From: Actinocatenispora comari
GTDB lineage: Bacteria; Actinomycetota; Actinomycetes; Mycobacteriales; Micromonosporaceae
Direction: 5' to 3'
Assembly: GCF_017312725.1 (NCBI RefSeq)
Contig: NZ_BOPO01000113.1
Coordinates: 84,416-148,415, forward strand
Length of the DNA stretch: 64,000 nt
In this document: one piece after another, positions 24,952 to 32,865 of the stretch
Numbering within the stretch: the stretch's first letter is position 1
Layout of the letters: each line of letters opens with the position of its first letter
Position numbers and translations under genes: made by a program
Notes under the pieces: model-generated
Seen by the model: only the letters and a program-made list of their open reading frames with translations
Told to the model about the DNA's origin: nothing
Database searches by the model: none

Positions 24952-24958
24952 CCGGGTT

Positions 24959-24986
24959 CCGGGTGGCCGTCCCGGCGGCCACCCGG
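24959..24986 (+). terminator. Hairpin terminator after S53 peptidase gene
   Basis: Perfect 11-bp stem CCGGGTGGCCG (24959-24969) and CGGCCACCCGG (24976-24986) with a six-base loop, eight bases after the stop codon. Confidence 0.8.
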
Positions 24987-25125
24987 ATCACCGGTGACCG
25001 GGTGCCCGGTCCGCCCGTTCCGATGGGCACCCGCCTGCCGATTCGGGGATCGCTACGCTCGGAGCAGGCAGCCGGGCAGCCGGCGCGGAGCGCGCCGCCG
25101 GGCCGGCCGAGGGGGTGAGCGACCG

Positions 25126-25557
25126 GTGCGGTTGTGGTCGCTGCATCCGCGCTACCTGGACCGGCAGGGCCTGGTCGCCTGCTGGCGGGAGGCGCTGCTC
25201 GCGCAGCGGGTCCTGGTGCGTCCCGGCCGCGGCTACACCAACCACCCGCAGCTGCACCGGTTCCGGGCCCAGCCCGAGCCGGTGGCGGCGATCGGCCGGT
25301 ACCTGGCCGGGCTCGCCGACGAGGCGGACCAGCGCGGCTACCGCTTCGACCGGGGCCGGATCGAGCAGCGCCCCGGCACCGTGGCACGGATCCCGGTGAC
25401 CCGCGGCCAGCTCGACCACGAGCGCCGGCACCTCGCCGCCAAGCTCGCCGACCGCAACCCGGACCGGGCCGTACTGCTGCCGGCGGTGCCGTCGCCGCAC
25501 CCGTCGTTCGTGGTGGTGGCCGGCCCGGTCGAGGACTGGGAACGCACCCCGCGGTAG
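25126..25557 (+). CDS. Pyrimidine dimer DNA glycosylase / endonuclease V family protein
   Basis: A 143-aa protein of the T4 endonuclease V-like family (PF03013), which excises UV-damaged bases. The family pattern is visible: start VRLWSLHPRYLDRQGLVACWREALLAQ, then GYTNHPQLHRF (His/Arg near the active site), HERRHLAAKLADRN, and the end PSPHPSFVVVAGPVEDWER. Many actinomycete members are annotated only by this domain, and activity is not proven. GTG 25126 has GGTGAG six bases upstream. It sits on the same strand as the P450 gene, 40 bases ahead of it, possibly co-transcribed. Confidence 0.85.
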   Translation: MRLWSLHPRYLDRQGLVACWREALLAQRVLVRPGRGYTNHPQLHRFRAQPEPVAAIGRYLAGLADEADQRGYRFDRGRIEQRPGTVARIPVTRGQLDHERRHLAAKLADRNPDRAVLLPAVPSPHPSFVVVAGPVEDWERTPR

Positions 25558-25597
25558 CACCGGCGGCCCGTGCGGACGCGCCGTAGGATCGGCGGCG

Positions 25598-26854
25598 ATG
25601 GAGGATCCTTCGCCGTTCACCGAGACCACCGGTACCGCGCGGTTCGCCGCGTACCGCGAGCTGACGGCCGCCGGGCCGGTGCGCCAGGTGACGCTGTTCA
25701 CCGGCGTCCGCGTCTGGGTCGTCGCCGGGTACGACGAGGCCCGCGCGCTGCTCACCCACCCCGGCGTGGTCAGATCCACCGACGAGGTGCCGCACCGCGA
25801 CGTGCTGCCCGCCGAGCTGGCCGCCGCGATGAACACGCATCTGTTGTCCGCCAACCCACCCGAGCACACCCGGCTGCGGGCGCTGGTGTCGGCCGGCTTC
25901 ACCCGCCGCCGCGTCGCGGAACTGGAACCGCGCATCACCCGGTTGGCCGGCGGGTTCGCCGACGCGATGGCCGCCGCGGCCACCGGCCCGGACAGCGCCC
26001 CCGGCACCGGGAGCGCGCCTCCCGGCGGCACCGCGGAGTCCAGCGCGCCGGTCGATCTGGTCGCCCGGTACGCCAATCCGTTGCCGGTGGCGGTGATCGC
26101 CGAGCTGGTCGGGGTGCCGGCGACCGACCGGGACGCGTTCCGGCACTGGTCCTCGATCGTCAGCTACGGCGCCGTGTACCCGGCCGACGTCTGGGTCGGT
26201 GCGACCCGGGAGATGGTCGACTACCTGCGCGGGCTGATCGCCGCGAAGCAGGCACGGCCGGCCGACGACCTGCTGTCCGCACTGCTCGCGGTGCGCGCCG
26301 AGAGCGGCGACCGGCTGTCGGTGGACGAGCTGACCTCGATGGTGTTCCTGCTGCTCGCCGCCGGGCACGAGACGACCGCGCACCTGATCGGGACCGCGAC
26401 CTACCGGCTGCTCACCGCCCCGGACCGGCTCGCCCTGCTGCGCGCCGAGCCGGACCGGCTGCCCGGCGCGATCGAGGAACTGCTGCGCCTGGACGGCCCG
26501 GTGCAGTCCACGATCCCGGCCTGGACCACCACCGAGGTACGGCTGGGCGAGGTCACCATCCCGGCCGGGCAGGTGGTGCTGGCCGCGGTGCTCGCGGCCA
26601 ACCGCGACCCGCGCCGCTACGCCGAACCCGACCGGCTCGACCTGGACCGGCCGCCGGCCCAGCACCTCGCGTTCGGGCACGGCATCCATCACTGCCTCGG
26701 CGCGCCGCTGGCCCGGCTGGAGGCCCGGATCGCGCTGCGTACCCTGCTCGACCGGTTCCCGCGGCTGCGGCTGGCCGACCCCGACACCGAGCCGGAGCGC
26801 CATCCCGCTCTGCTGTTCAACGGCCTGCGGGCGCTCCCGGTCCGGCTGCACTGA
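25598..26854 (+). CDS. Cytochrome P450
   Basis: A 418-aa soluble bacterial P450. It has the I-helix oxygen-activation motif LLLAAGHETTAHLIG, ExxR in IEELLR, and heme ligand Cys366 in FGHGIHHCLGAPLARLE. The signature NPPEHTRLRALVSAGFTRRRV also fits. A Gly/Pro/Ala-rich stretch of about 25 residues (GPDSAPGTGSAPPGG) is inserted between the E- and F-helix region and enlarges it slightly. No ferredoxin is adjacent, so redox partners come from elsewhere. The substrate is unknown. AGGA lies about ten bases before the ATG. Confidence 0.95.
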   Translation: MEDPSPFTETTGTARFAAYRELTAAGPVRQVTLFTGVRVWVVAGYDEARALLTHPGVVRSTDEVPHRDVLPAELAAAMNTHLLSANPPEHTRLRALVSAGFTRRRVAELEPRITRLAGGFADAMAAAATGPDSAPGTGSAPPGGTAESSAPVDLVARYANPLPVAVIAELVGVPATDRDAFRHWSSIVSYGAVYPADVWVGATREMVDYLRGLIAAKQARPADDLLSALLAVRAESGDRLSVDELTSMVFLLLAAGHETTAHLIGTATYRLLTAPDRLALLRAEPDRLPGAIEELLRLDGPVQSTIPAWTTTEVRLGEVTIPAGQVVLAAVLAANRDPRRYAEPDRLDLDRPPAQHLAFGHGIHHCLGAPLARLEARIALRTLLDRFPRLRLADPDTEPERHPALLFNGLRALPVRLH

Positions 26855-26912
26855 CTCACCGCCCCGACGAGAGCGCCGTTCCGCCGCTGGCGAGGGGCGG
26901 TTCGGGCGGCGG

Positions 26913-27692
26913 TCAGTGGCGTGGGGTGCGGCGGACGGTGAGGCGGCCGGCGAGCTCGTCGACCGGCACCGGTACCCGGGTGGGCCGGATGGCGAGCAAC
27001 AGCAGCGCGGCGCCCAACCCGCACAGCGTGGCGAGCAGGTGGCCCAGGTCCCAGATCGTGTGGTGCACCAGTACCGGGGTGAGCACCCCGAGCGCGAGCA
27101 CCACCGCCCCGGCGACGCGCAGCCAGCCGCGCAGTACCAGGACCGCCGCCGCGCAGCAGGCCACCATCACGTAGCTGACGCCGACGTCGGTGGACAGCGC
27201 GAGCGAGCGCGGCGCGGCTCCGGTACGGATCGCGTGCAGCTCCACCACCGCGGTCAGCAGCGACCCCAGTACGTGCCCGGCCAGGCCGACGAGCACCAGC
27301 CGGGGCGTGCCGTAGCGGCGCTCCGCGTACGCGACGACGACGGCGAACACCGCGAGGTAGCCCACCAGTCCGGCACCGCGGTCCGCGACCCACAGTCCGC
27401 TCGCGACCAGCACGCCGACCGGCTTGGCGTGCAGGCCGACCAGGTTGGTCGACTGGATCGTCGTCAACACGGTGATCAGCCGCGGCGGCGCGGCCCGCTG
27501 TACCAGCGTGGAGGCGGTGAAGATCGCGCAGTAGGCGAACGTGGCGGGCGCGGTCAGCACCCAGGCGTGCAGCCGGTTGGTCCACCGGCCGAGCCGGCGC
27601 ACCAGCCGGGCCGCCGGCGCGGCGACCCGGGCGACCGCACGCAGCAGGTACCAGAGGATCGTGACGGCGAGCAGCACCGCGACCGTGATCAT
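26913..27692 (-). CDS. Rhomboid-like integral membrane protein
   Basis: A 259-aa protein with six or more membrane helices, beginning MITVAVLLAVTILWYLLR. Its core resembles the actinobacterial rhomboid-like family. A GxS-type motif occurs in the helix DVGVSYVMVACCAAAV. A later helix carries His residues (LVHHTIWDLGHLLATLCGLG) that could complete a Ser-His dyad, but the classic GASG loop is not intact. Protease activity is uncertain. ATG 27692 was chosen at the first hydrophobic segment; a GTG at 27743 would add 17 residues. It converges with the P450 gene. Confidence 0.8.
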   Translation of the reverse strand: MITVAVLLAVTILWYLLRAVARVAAPAARLVRRLGRWTNRLHAWVLTAPATFAYCAIFTASTLVQRAAPPRLITVLTTIQSTNLVGLHAKPVGVLVASGLWVADRGAGLVGYLAVFAVVVAYAERRYGTPRLVLVGLAGHVLGSLLTAVVELHAIRTGAAPRSLALSTDVGVSYVMVACCAAAVLVLRGWLRVAGAVVLALGVLTPVLVHHTIWDLGHLLATLCGLGAALLLLAIRPTRVPVPVDELAGRLTVRRTPRH

Positions 27693-27812
27693 CAGCCCAG
27701 TGTGGTCGGCGCACCCCCGGCGCGGGCCCGGATTCCGCCCCACAGCGGCCGAGCACGGCCCGCGGTCAGCGGTACCGGCCCGCTGGCCGCGGGCCGGGAC
27801 CGTGGTCGAGCG

Positions 27813-28343
27813 TCAGCCGGCGGCCGGCGCGCCCTGGGTCCGGGCGGCTTCCTGGGCCCGCTGCGACACGTCGCGCAGGTGCTGCTCGGCCTCGGTGCTC
27901 AGCGAGGTGTGCAGGATCTTGCCGCCGAACTGGTACTGCGCCAGCTCGGTGGCGACCTTGTCGATCGTCACCTGATCGACCAGCACGAACAGCGCCGCGG
28001 TACCGGGGCGCAGCTCCGAGCCGACCTTCTTCATGAAGCCGTCGTCGACCCCGACGTCGGTGAACTTGCCGGCGACCGCGCCGCCGGCCGCCCCCAACGC
28101 CATGCCCAGGAACGGCGCGAAGAACAGCAGCCCGATCAGGCCGCCCCACAACGCTCCGCCGGCGGCACCGGCGCCGGTCAGGTTGCGGGCCTGGTGCAGC
28201 TTGACCTTGCCGTCCGGTTGGGCCTCCACGATGGCCGCGTCCCGGATCGAGATCAGTCCCTGTTTCTGCAGCTCGAACAGCTTCTCGCGGGCCTGCTCGG
28301 CTGTGCCCACGTCACGGTAGGCGATCGCCGCCAGATCACTCAT
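27813..28343 (-). CDS. DUF1269 family membrane-associated protein
   Basis: A 176-aa protein of the DUF1269 family. The N-terminal ferredoxin-like part is AIAYRDVGTAEQAREKLFEL. The central glycine-rich hydrophobic hairpin (GALWGGLIGLLFFAPFLGMALGAAGG) probably inserts in the membrane, and a second alpha/beta unit ends LHTSLSTEAEQHLRD. The role is unknown; members often occur near stress genes. GGGGGG lies upstream of the start. It stands between the rhomboid-like gene and the end of the kdp operon, same strand. Confidence 0.88.
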   Translation of the reverse strand: MSDLAAIAYRDVGTAEQAREKLFELQKQGLISIRDAAIVEAQPDGKVKLHQARNLTGAGAAGGALWGGLIGLLFFAPFLGMALGAAGGAVAGKFTDVGVDDGFMKKVGSELRPGTAALFVLVDQVTIDKVATELAQYQFGGKILHTSLSTEAEQHLRDVSQRAQEAARTQGAPAAG

Positions 28344-28456
28344 TCGTCCCCCCGGATACGTCGTGACCGACGCGGTCGATCCTAGGGCGGCCGGCCGCCC
28401 GGCAGATCGATACGCGGAAATCCGTCCGGCGCTTCGGCGGCGGTCGCGGACCGCAT

Positions 28457-28482
28457 GATCGGCGCCGCCTCGGCGCCCGATC
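28457..28482 (-). terminator. Terminator of the kdp operon
   Basis: Stem GATCGGCGCCG (28457-28467) with CGGCGCCCGATC (28471-28482), one bulged base and a three-base loop, ten bases after the kdpE stop. Confidence 0.65.
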
Positions 28483-28491
28483 GGCAGCGCC

Positions 28492-29175
28492 TCACGGCTG
28501 GAAGCGGTAGCCCATGCCCGGTTCGGTGATCAGGTGCACCGGCCGGCTCGGGTCGGCCTCCAGCTTGCGGCGCAGCTGCGCCAGGTACTGCCGCAGGTAC
28601 TGGGTCTCGTCCCGGTACGTCGGCCCCCACACCTGCTGCAGCAGCTGGCGCTGGCCGACGAGCTTGCCGGGCGAGCGCAGCAGCACCTCCAGCAGCTGCC
28701 ACTCGGTCCTGGTCAGGTGCACCGTCCGCGCCGGGTCGTCGGTGCGGTACACCCGCCGCGCGGCCAGGTCGACGGTGTGCGCGCCGATCGGTACCGCCGG
28801 GGGCTCGTCGGCCGGGCCGAGCCGCCGGGTCACCGCGCGCAGCCGGGCCACCAGCTCCTCCATGCTGAACGGCTTCGTCACGTAGTCGTCCGCGCCGGCA
28901 TCCAGCGCCTCCACCTTGTCGATCGCGTCGGACCGGCCGGACAGCACCACGATGGGTACCGGTGTCCAGGTACGCAGGTCGCGGATCAGCTCGGCACCGT
29001 CGATGTCGGGCAGCCCGAGATCGAGGACGACCAGGTCGGGATGCTCGTCGGCGGCGGCCCGCTGGGTCTGCGCGCCGTCGGCGGCGGTCACCACCTGGTA
29101 GCCGCGGGCGGTCAGGTTGATCCGCAAGGCGCGCAGGAGCTGCGGCTCGTCGTCCACGATCAGCACCCGCGTCAT
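28492..29175 (-). CDS. kdpE: KdpE response regulator
   Basis: A 227-aa OmpR/PhoB-type regulator. The receiver has the acidic pair Asp8/Asp9, phospho-acceptor Asp52 (VVLDLGLPD), VLSGRSD and KPFSMEELVAR. The C-terminal winged helix has LTRTEWQLLEVLLRSPGKLV and QYLRQYLAQLRRKLE, typical of KdpE. Phosphorylated by KdpD when potassium is low, it should activate the kdp promoter. Its ATG overlaps the kdpD stop (ATGA), and it is the last gene of the operon. Confidence 0.95.
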   Translation of the reverse strand: MTRVLIVDDEPQLLRALRINLTARGYQVVTAADGAQTQRAAADEHPDLVVLDLGLPDIDGAELIRDLRTWTPVPIVVLSGRSDAIDKVEALDAGADDYVTKPFSMEELVARLRAVTRRLGPADEPPAVPIGAHTVDLAARRVYRTDDPARTVHLTRTEWQLLEVLLRSPGKLVGQRQLLQQVWGPTYRDETQYLRQYLAQLRRKLEADPSRPVHLITEPGMGYRFQP

Positions 29176-31955
29176 GCCCGCTCCTCGTCGTCCCGTACCC
29201 GGGCCGCCTCGACGTCGCCGGGCCGCGCACCCCGGCCGGGCCGCGCCGCAGCATCGCCGCCGGGCCCCCCATCAGCGTCGCCGCCGGACCGCCCACCAGC
29301 TTCGCGGCCGTGGAGCGCAGCGCCGTCCGGGTCGAGCCGCGCAACGGCGTCCCGGCCGCGGCGCCAGGCAGCGACGCGGCGCAGCGCCGCCTCGGCTGGT
29401 GGCTGGTCCGCGCGTCCGACCGCGTCCTCCACGACCGGCAACCGCAGGGTCATGGTCAGCCCGCCGCCAGGCGTGTGCTCCGGGTCGAGCGTGCCGTGCA
29501 TCGCCTCGGCGAGCCCCCGGGACAGCGCCAGGCCGAGCCCGACGCCGGTCTCGTTGTCCCGGTCGCCGAGCCGCTGGAACGGCAGGAACACGGTGTCCCA
29601 CTTGCTCGCCGGGATGCCCGGTCCGTGGTCGACCACCCGCACCGCCACGTACCCGCCGTGCTCGCTGACCGACAGCTGCGGCGGCCGGTCCGCCGGGCTG
29701 TACCGCAGCGCGTTGCGCAGCAGGTTCGCCAGGATGCGCTCCACCAGGACCGGATCGGCCCGTACCTCCGGGGTGTCGTCCGGGATCCGCACCGGTACCG
29801 GCCGGGCGGCGGCACCGATCTCGTCCAGCGCGGCGGCGGTGGCCTCGGCGACGCTCATCGGCTGCGGCCGCATGGCGAGCGCGCCGGCCTGCAGCCGGCT
29901 CATGTCGAGCAGGTTGTCGACCAGCCGGTGCAGCCGGCCCAGCGACTCGGCGACGGTGTCGACCAGTTCGGCCCGGTCGGCGGCCGACAGGGTGACGCCG
30001 GGGCTGCGCAGCCCGTCGACGGCGGCCATCGCCGCCGCGAGCGGGGTGCGCAGGTCGTGGCTGACGGCGGACAGCAGCGCGGTGCGCAGCCGATCCACCT
30101 CGGCCATCGAGCCCGCGGTGGCGGCCTGTTCGGCGAGCCGCTGTTCCCGCAGCGCGAGCGCGGCCTGGGCGGCGAACGCCTGGACGACCCGGCGGTCGGC
30201 GGCGGCGAGCGGGTGGCCGCGCATCGCGAGGCAGGTGTCGCCGTCGACCAGGATGTCGGCGTCGGCCTCCCCGGGGGTCAGGCACGGTGGCGCGCCGACG
30301 GTGGCGGCGACCGACCAGGCCTGCCGGTCGTGCTGCACGTCCGGGCTGTCCGGTACGGCCGTGCGGCGCTCCAGCAGCGTCACCGCGGCGAACCGGTACG
30401 TCTCGCGCAGCTGGCCGAGCAGCGCCCGCACCGCCGGGGAGCCGCGCAGCACGCTGCCGGCCAGCGTGAACAGCGTCTCCGCCTCGGCCCGGGCGGCGGC
30501 CGCCTCCCGGGTACGGCGGGCCGCGACGTCGACCGCGACGCTGACCGCCACCGCCATGGCGAGGAAGACCGCGACGGCGAGGACGTTCTCCCGCTGGTTG
30601 ATGGTGAGCGTGTGGTACGGCGGGGCGAAGAAGTAGTTGACCAGCAGCGAGCCGAGCACCGCGGCGGTCAGTGCCGGCCACAGCCCACCGACCAGCGCGA
30701 CGACCACCACCCAGGCCAGGTACAGCAGGATGTCGCTGGTCAGGGTCAGTTCGCCGCGCAGCTGGGTCAGCGCCAGCGTCAGCAACGGCAGCCCGACCAG
30801 CGCGAACAGGAAGCCGAGCAGCCGGCGCTGGGCGCTGAGCGCGGCCGGCGGCGCGGAACGTCCCCGGCCGCGGTGCACCTGCTCGTGGGTGACCAGGTGC
30901 ACGTCGATCGAGCCGGACGCGGCGGTCGTGGTCACCCCGACCCCGCGGGACAGGAGCTGGGCGAACCGGTTGCGCCGGCTGGCGCCGAGCACCAGCTGGG
31001 TGGCGTTGACGCCGCGGGCGAAGTCCAGCAGCGCGGTGGCGATGTCGTTGCCGACGACCTGGTGGTACGTGCCGCCGAGGTCCTCGACCAGGGTGCGCTG
31101 CGCGGTCAGGCTCGCCGGGTCGGCGCCGCCGACCAGGCCGTCGTTGCGGGTGACGTGCACGGCGAGCAGGTCGGCGCCGGTGGTGCGTTCGGCGATCCGG
31201 GCGGCCCGGCGGATCAGCGTGCCGCCCTCCGGTCCGCCGGTCAGCGCCACCACCACCCGTTCCCGGGTCTCCCACGGCTGCGAGATGCGGTGCTCGGCCC
31301 GGTACCGGTCGAGCTGGTCGTCGACCTTGTCGGCGAGCCAGAGCAGCGCGAGCTCCCGCAGCGCGGTCAGGTTGCCGACCCGGAAGTAGTTGGCCAGCGC
31401 CGCGTCGATCTTGTCGGCCCGGTAGATGTTGCCGTGCGCCATCCGGCGCCGCAGCGCCTCCGGGGTCTGGTCGACCAGCTCGATCTGGTCGGCCCGGCGC
31501 ACGATCGCGTCCGGCACCGTCTCGCGCTGCGGTACCCCGGTGATCTCGGAGACCACGTCGTTGATCGACTCCAGGTGCTGGATGTTGAGCGTGGTGATCA
31601 CCACGATGCCGGCGGCCAGCAGCTCCTGGACGTCCTGCCAGCGCTTGGCGTTGGCCGAGCCGGGCACGTTGGTGTGCGCCAGCTCGTCGACCAGCACCAC
31701 CTCGGGCGCGCGGGCGAGCACCGCGGCGAGATCCAGCTCGGTGAACCTGGCCCCGCGGTACTCGATCGTCGCCCGCGGCACCACCTCCAGCTCGCCGAGC
31801 ATCGCCTCGGTCTGCGGGCGGCCGTGCGTCTCGACCAGGCCGACGACCACGTCGGTACCGCGCTCGGCGCGCCGGCGGCCCTCCTCCAGCATCCGGTAGG
31901 TCTTGCCGACGCCCGGCGCGGCGCCGAGGTAGACGCGCAACAGTCCCTGCGTCAT
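29172..31955 (-). CDS. kdpD: KdpD sensor histidine kinase
   Basis: A 927-aa kinase. The N-terminal KdpD domain has Walker A GAAPGVGKT (residues 11-19) and ETHGRPQTEAML. A universal-stress-type domain follows (VVALTGGPEGGTLIRRAARIAERT, QLVLGASRRNRF). Then come four membrane helices (LLGFLFALVGLPLLTLALT and on), a GAF-like part, the phosphorylated His in AVSHDLRTPLAAAM, and an HATPase with DHGPGIP. About 85 residues of Gly/Ala/Arg/Asp-rich sequence trail the ATPase domain, longer than usual. ATG 31955 aligns with the family start (TQGLLRVYLGAAPG), 28 bases after kdpC. Confidence 0.95.
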   Translation of the reverse strand: MTQGLLRVYLGAAPGVGKTYRMLEEGRRRAERGTDVVVGLVETHGRPQTEAMLGELEVVPRATIEYRGARFTELDLAAVLARAPEVVLVDELAHTNVPGSANAKRWQDVQELLAAGIVVITTLNIQHLESINDVVSEITGVPQRETVPDAIVRRADQIELVDQTPEALRRRMAHGNIYRADKIDAALANYFRVGNLTALRELALLWLADKVDDQLDRYRAEHRISQPWETRERVVVALTGGPEGGTLIRRAARIAERTTGADLLAVHVTRNDGLVGGADPASLTAQRTLVEDLGGTYHQVVGNDIATALLDFARGVNATQLVLGASRRNRFAQLLSRGVGVTTTAASGSIDVHLVTHEQVHRGRGRSAPPAALSAQRRLLGFLFALVGLPLLTLALTQLRGELTLTSDILLYLAWVVVVALVGGLWPALTAAVLGSLLVNYFFAPPYHTLTINQRENVLAVAVFLAMAVAVSVAVDVAARRTREAAAARAEAETLFTLAGSVLRGSPAVRALLGQLRETYRFAAVTLLERRTAVPDSPDVQHDRQAWSVAATVGAPPCLTPGEADADILVDGDTCLAMRGHPLAAADRRVVQAFAAQAALALREQRLAEQAATAGSMAEVDRLRTALLSAVSHDLRTPLAAAMAAVDGLRSPGVTLSAADRAELVDTVAESLGRLHRLVDNLLDMSRLQAGALAMRPQPMSVAEATAAALDEIGAAARPVPVRIPDDTPEVRADPVLVERILANLLRNALRYSPADRPPQLSVSEHGGYVAVRVVDHGPGIPASKWDTVFLPFQRLGDRDNETGVGLGLALSRGLAEAMHGTLDPEHTPGGGLTMTLRLPVVEDAVGRADQPPAEAALRRVAAWRRGRDAVARLDPDGAALHGREAGGRSGGDADGGPGGDAAARPGRGARPGDVEAARVRDDEERA

Positions 31956-31983
31956 CGCCTGGCCGAGCCTCTCGCGTTCATGA

Positions 31984-32865
31984 TCACTGTCGGTAAGGGT
32001 ACTTCGCGTCCAGGGCGTGGTTGAGCTCAACCACGTCGACCGCCGGCTCGCCCATGAACCCCAGCGCCCGGCCGGTGGTGTACCGGTCGATCAGCGCCCT
32101 GACGGTCGCCGGGGCGAGGTGCCGCTCGCGGGCGATCCGGGGCGCCTGCAGCTCCGCGTAGGCGGTACTGATCTGCGGGTCCAGGCCGCTGCCGCTGGCG
32201 GTGACGGCGTCCGGCGGTACCGCGGGGTGGGTTGGCGCGTCGCCCCGGACCGGCGTGACCACCGCGTGCGAGTAGTCGGCGCCGTACCGGGCGCACGCCA
32301 CCCGCACCCCGTGGTACCGGGTCAGGAACGGGGCCGCCGGGCACTGCTGGTTCAGGCTGACCACCCGGGTGACCGCGCCGCGATCACCGTGCGTACGGAA
32401 CACCCCGAGCACCGCGCCCACCCCGGTGGAGGTGCAGTACGGCCGGGAGGAGTCCACGTGCTCCAGCCGCCCCACGGCGAGGCTGCGCGCGCAGACCTGG
32501 GTGAGCAAGCTGGGCGTACCGGTGTCGTGCTCGTCGGCGGGGTTGCGCAGGGTGTCCACGACGCTCTCCGGCCCCAGGTTGGACGCGCCGGTCGCGGTCG
32601 GGTCGTAGCCGCCGGCCGACGGCCGGGACTGGAAGTACTGCACCAGCGGCCGGCCGTGCGCGTCGGTGAACGACTGGCCGATCAGCGAGCTGCCGACGGC
32701 GCGGCCGTGTTGCGAGAGCACCGAGCCGCTCGCCTGGTCCCGCAGGCCGGGCAGCTGCACGAGGCCGGTGACCAGCAGCGGGTAGGCGACGCCGGTGAGG
32801 ACGGTCAGCACGAGCACGGCCCGCAACGCGGCGACGTGCGCTCTGATCCAGGACGGTACACGCAT
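31984..32865 (-). CDS. kdpC: Potassium-transporting ATPase KdpC subunit
   Basis: A 293-aa KdpC with one N-terminal membrane helix (LRAVLVLTVLTGVAYPLLVTG), the GRAVGSSLIGQSF and YFQSRPSAGGYDPTATGASNLGP motifs, and the C-terminal TASGSGLDPQIS. The enzyme family is usually about 190-200 residues. Here roughly 95 extra residues with four cysteines sit between NLGPES and TASGSG. KdpC stabilises ATP binding by KdpB. ATG 32865 follows the kdpB TGA (TGATG) with GGGGA upstream; a GTG at 32868 is an alternative. Confidence 0.93.
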   Translation of the reverse strand: MRVPSWIRAHVAALRAVLVLTVLTGVAYPLLVTGLVQLPGLRDQASGSVLSQHGRAVGSSLIGQSFTDAHGRPLVQYFQSRPSAGGYDPTATGASNLGPESVVDTLRNPADEHDTGTPSLLTQVCARSLAVGRLEHVDSSRPYCTSTGVGAVLGVFRTHGDRGAVTRVVSLNQQCPAAPFLTRYHGVRVACARYGADYSHAVVTPVRGDAPTHPAVPPDAVTASGSGLDPQISTAYAELQAPRIARERHLAPATVRALIDRYTTGRALGFMGEPAVDVVELNHALDAKYPYRQ

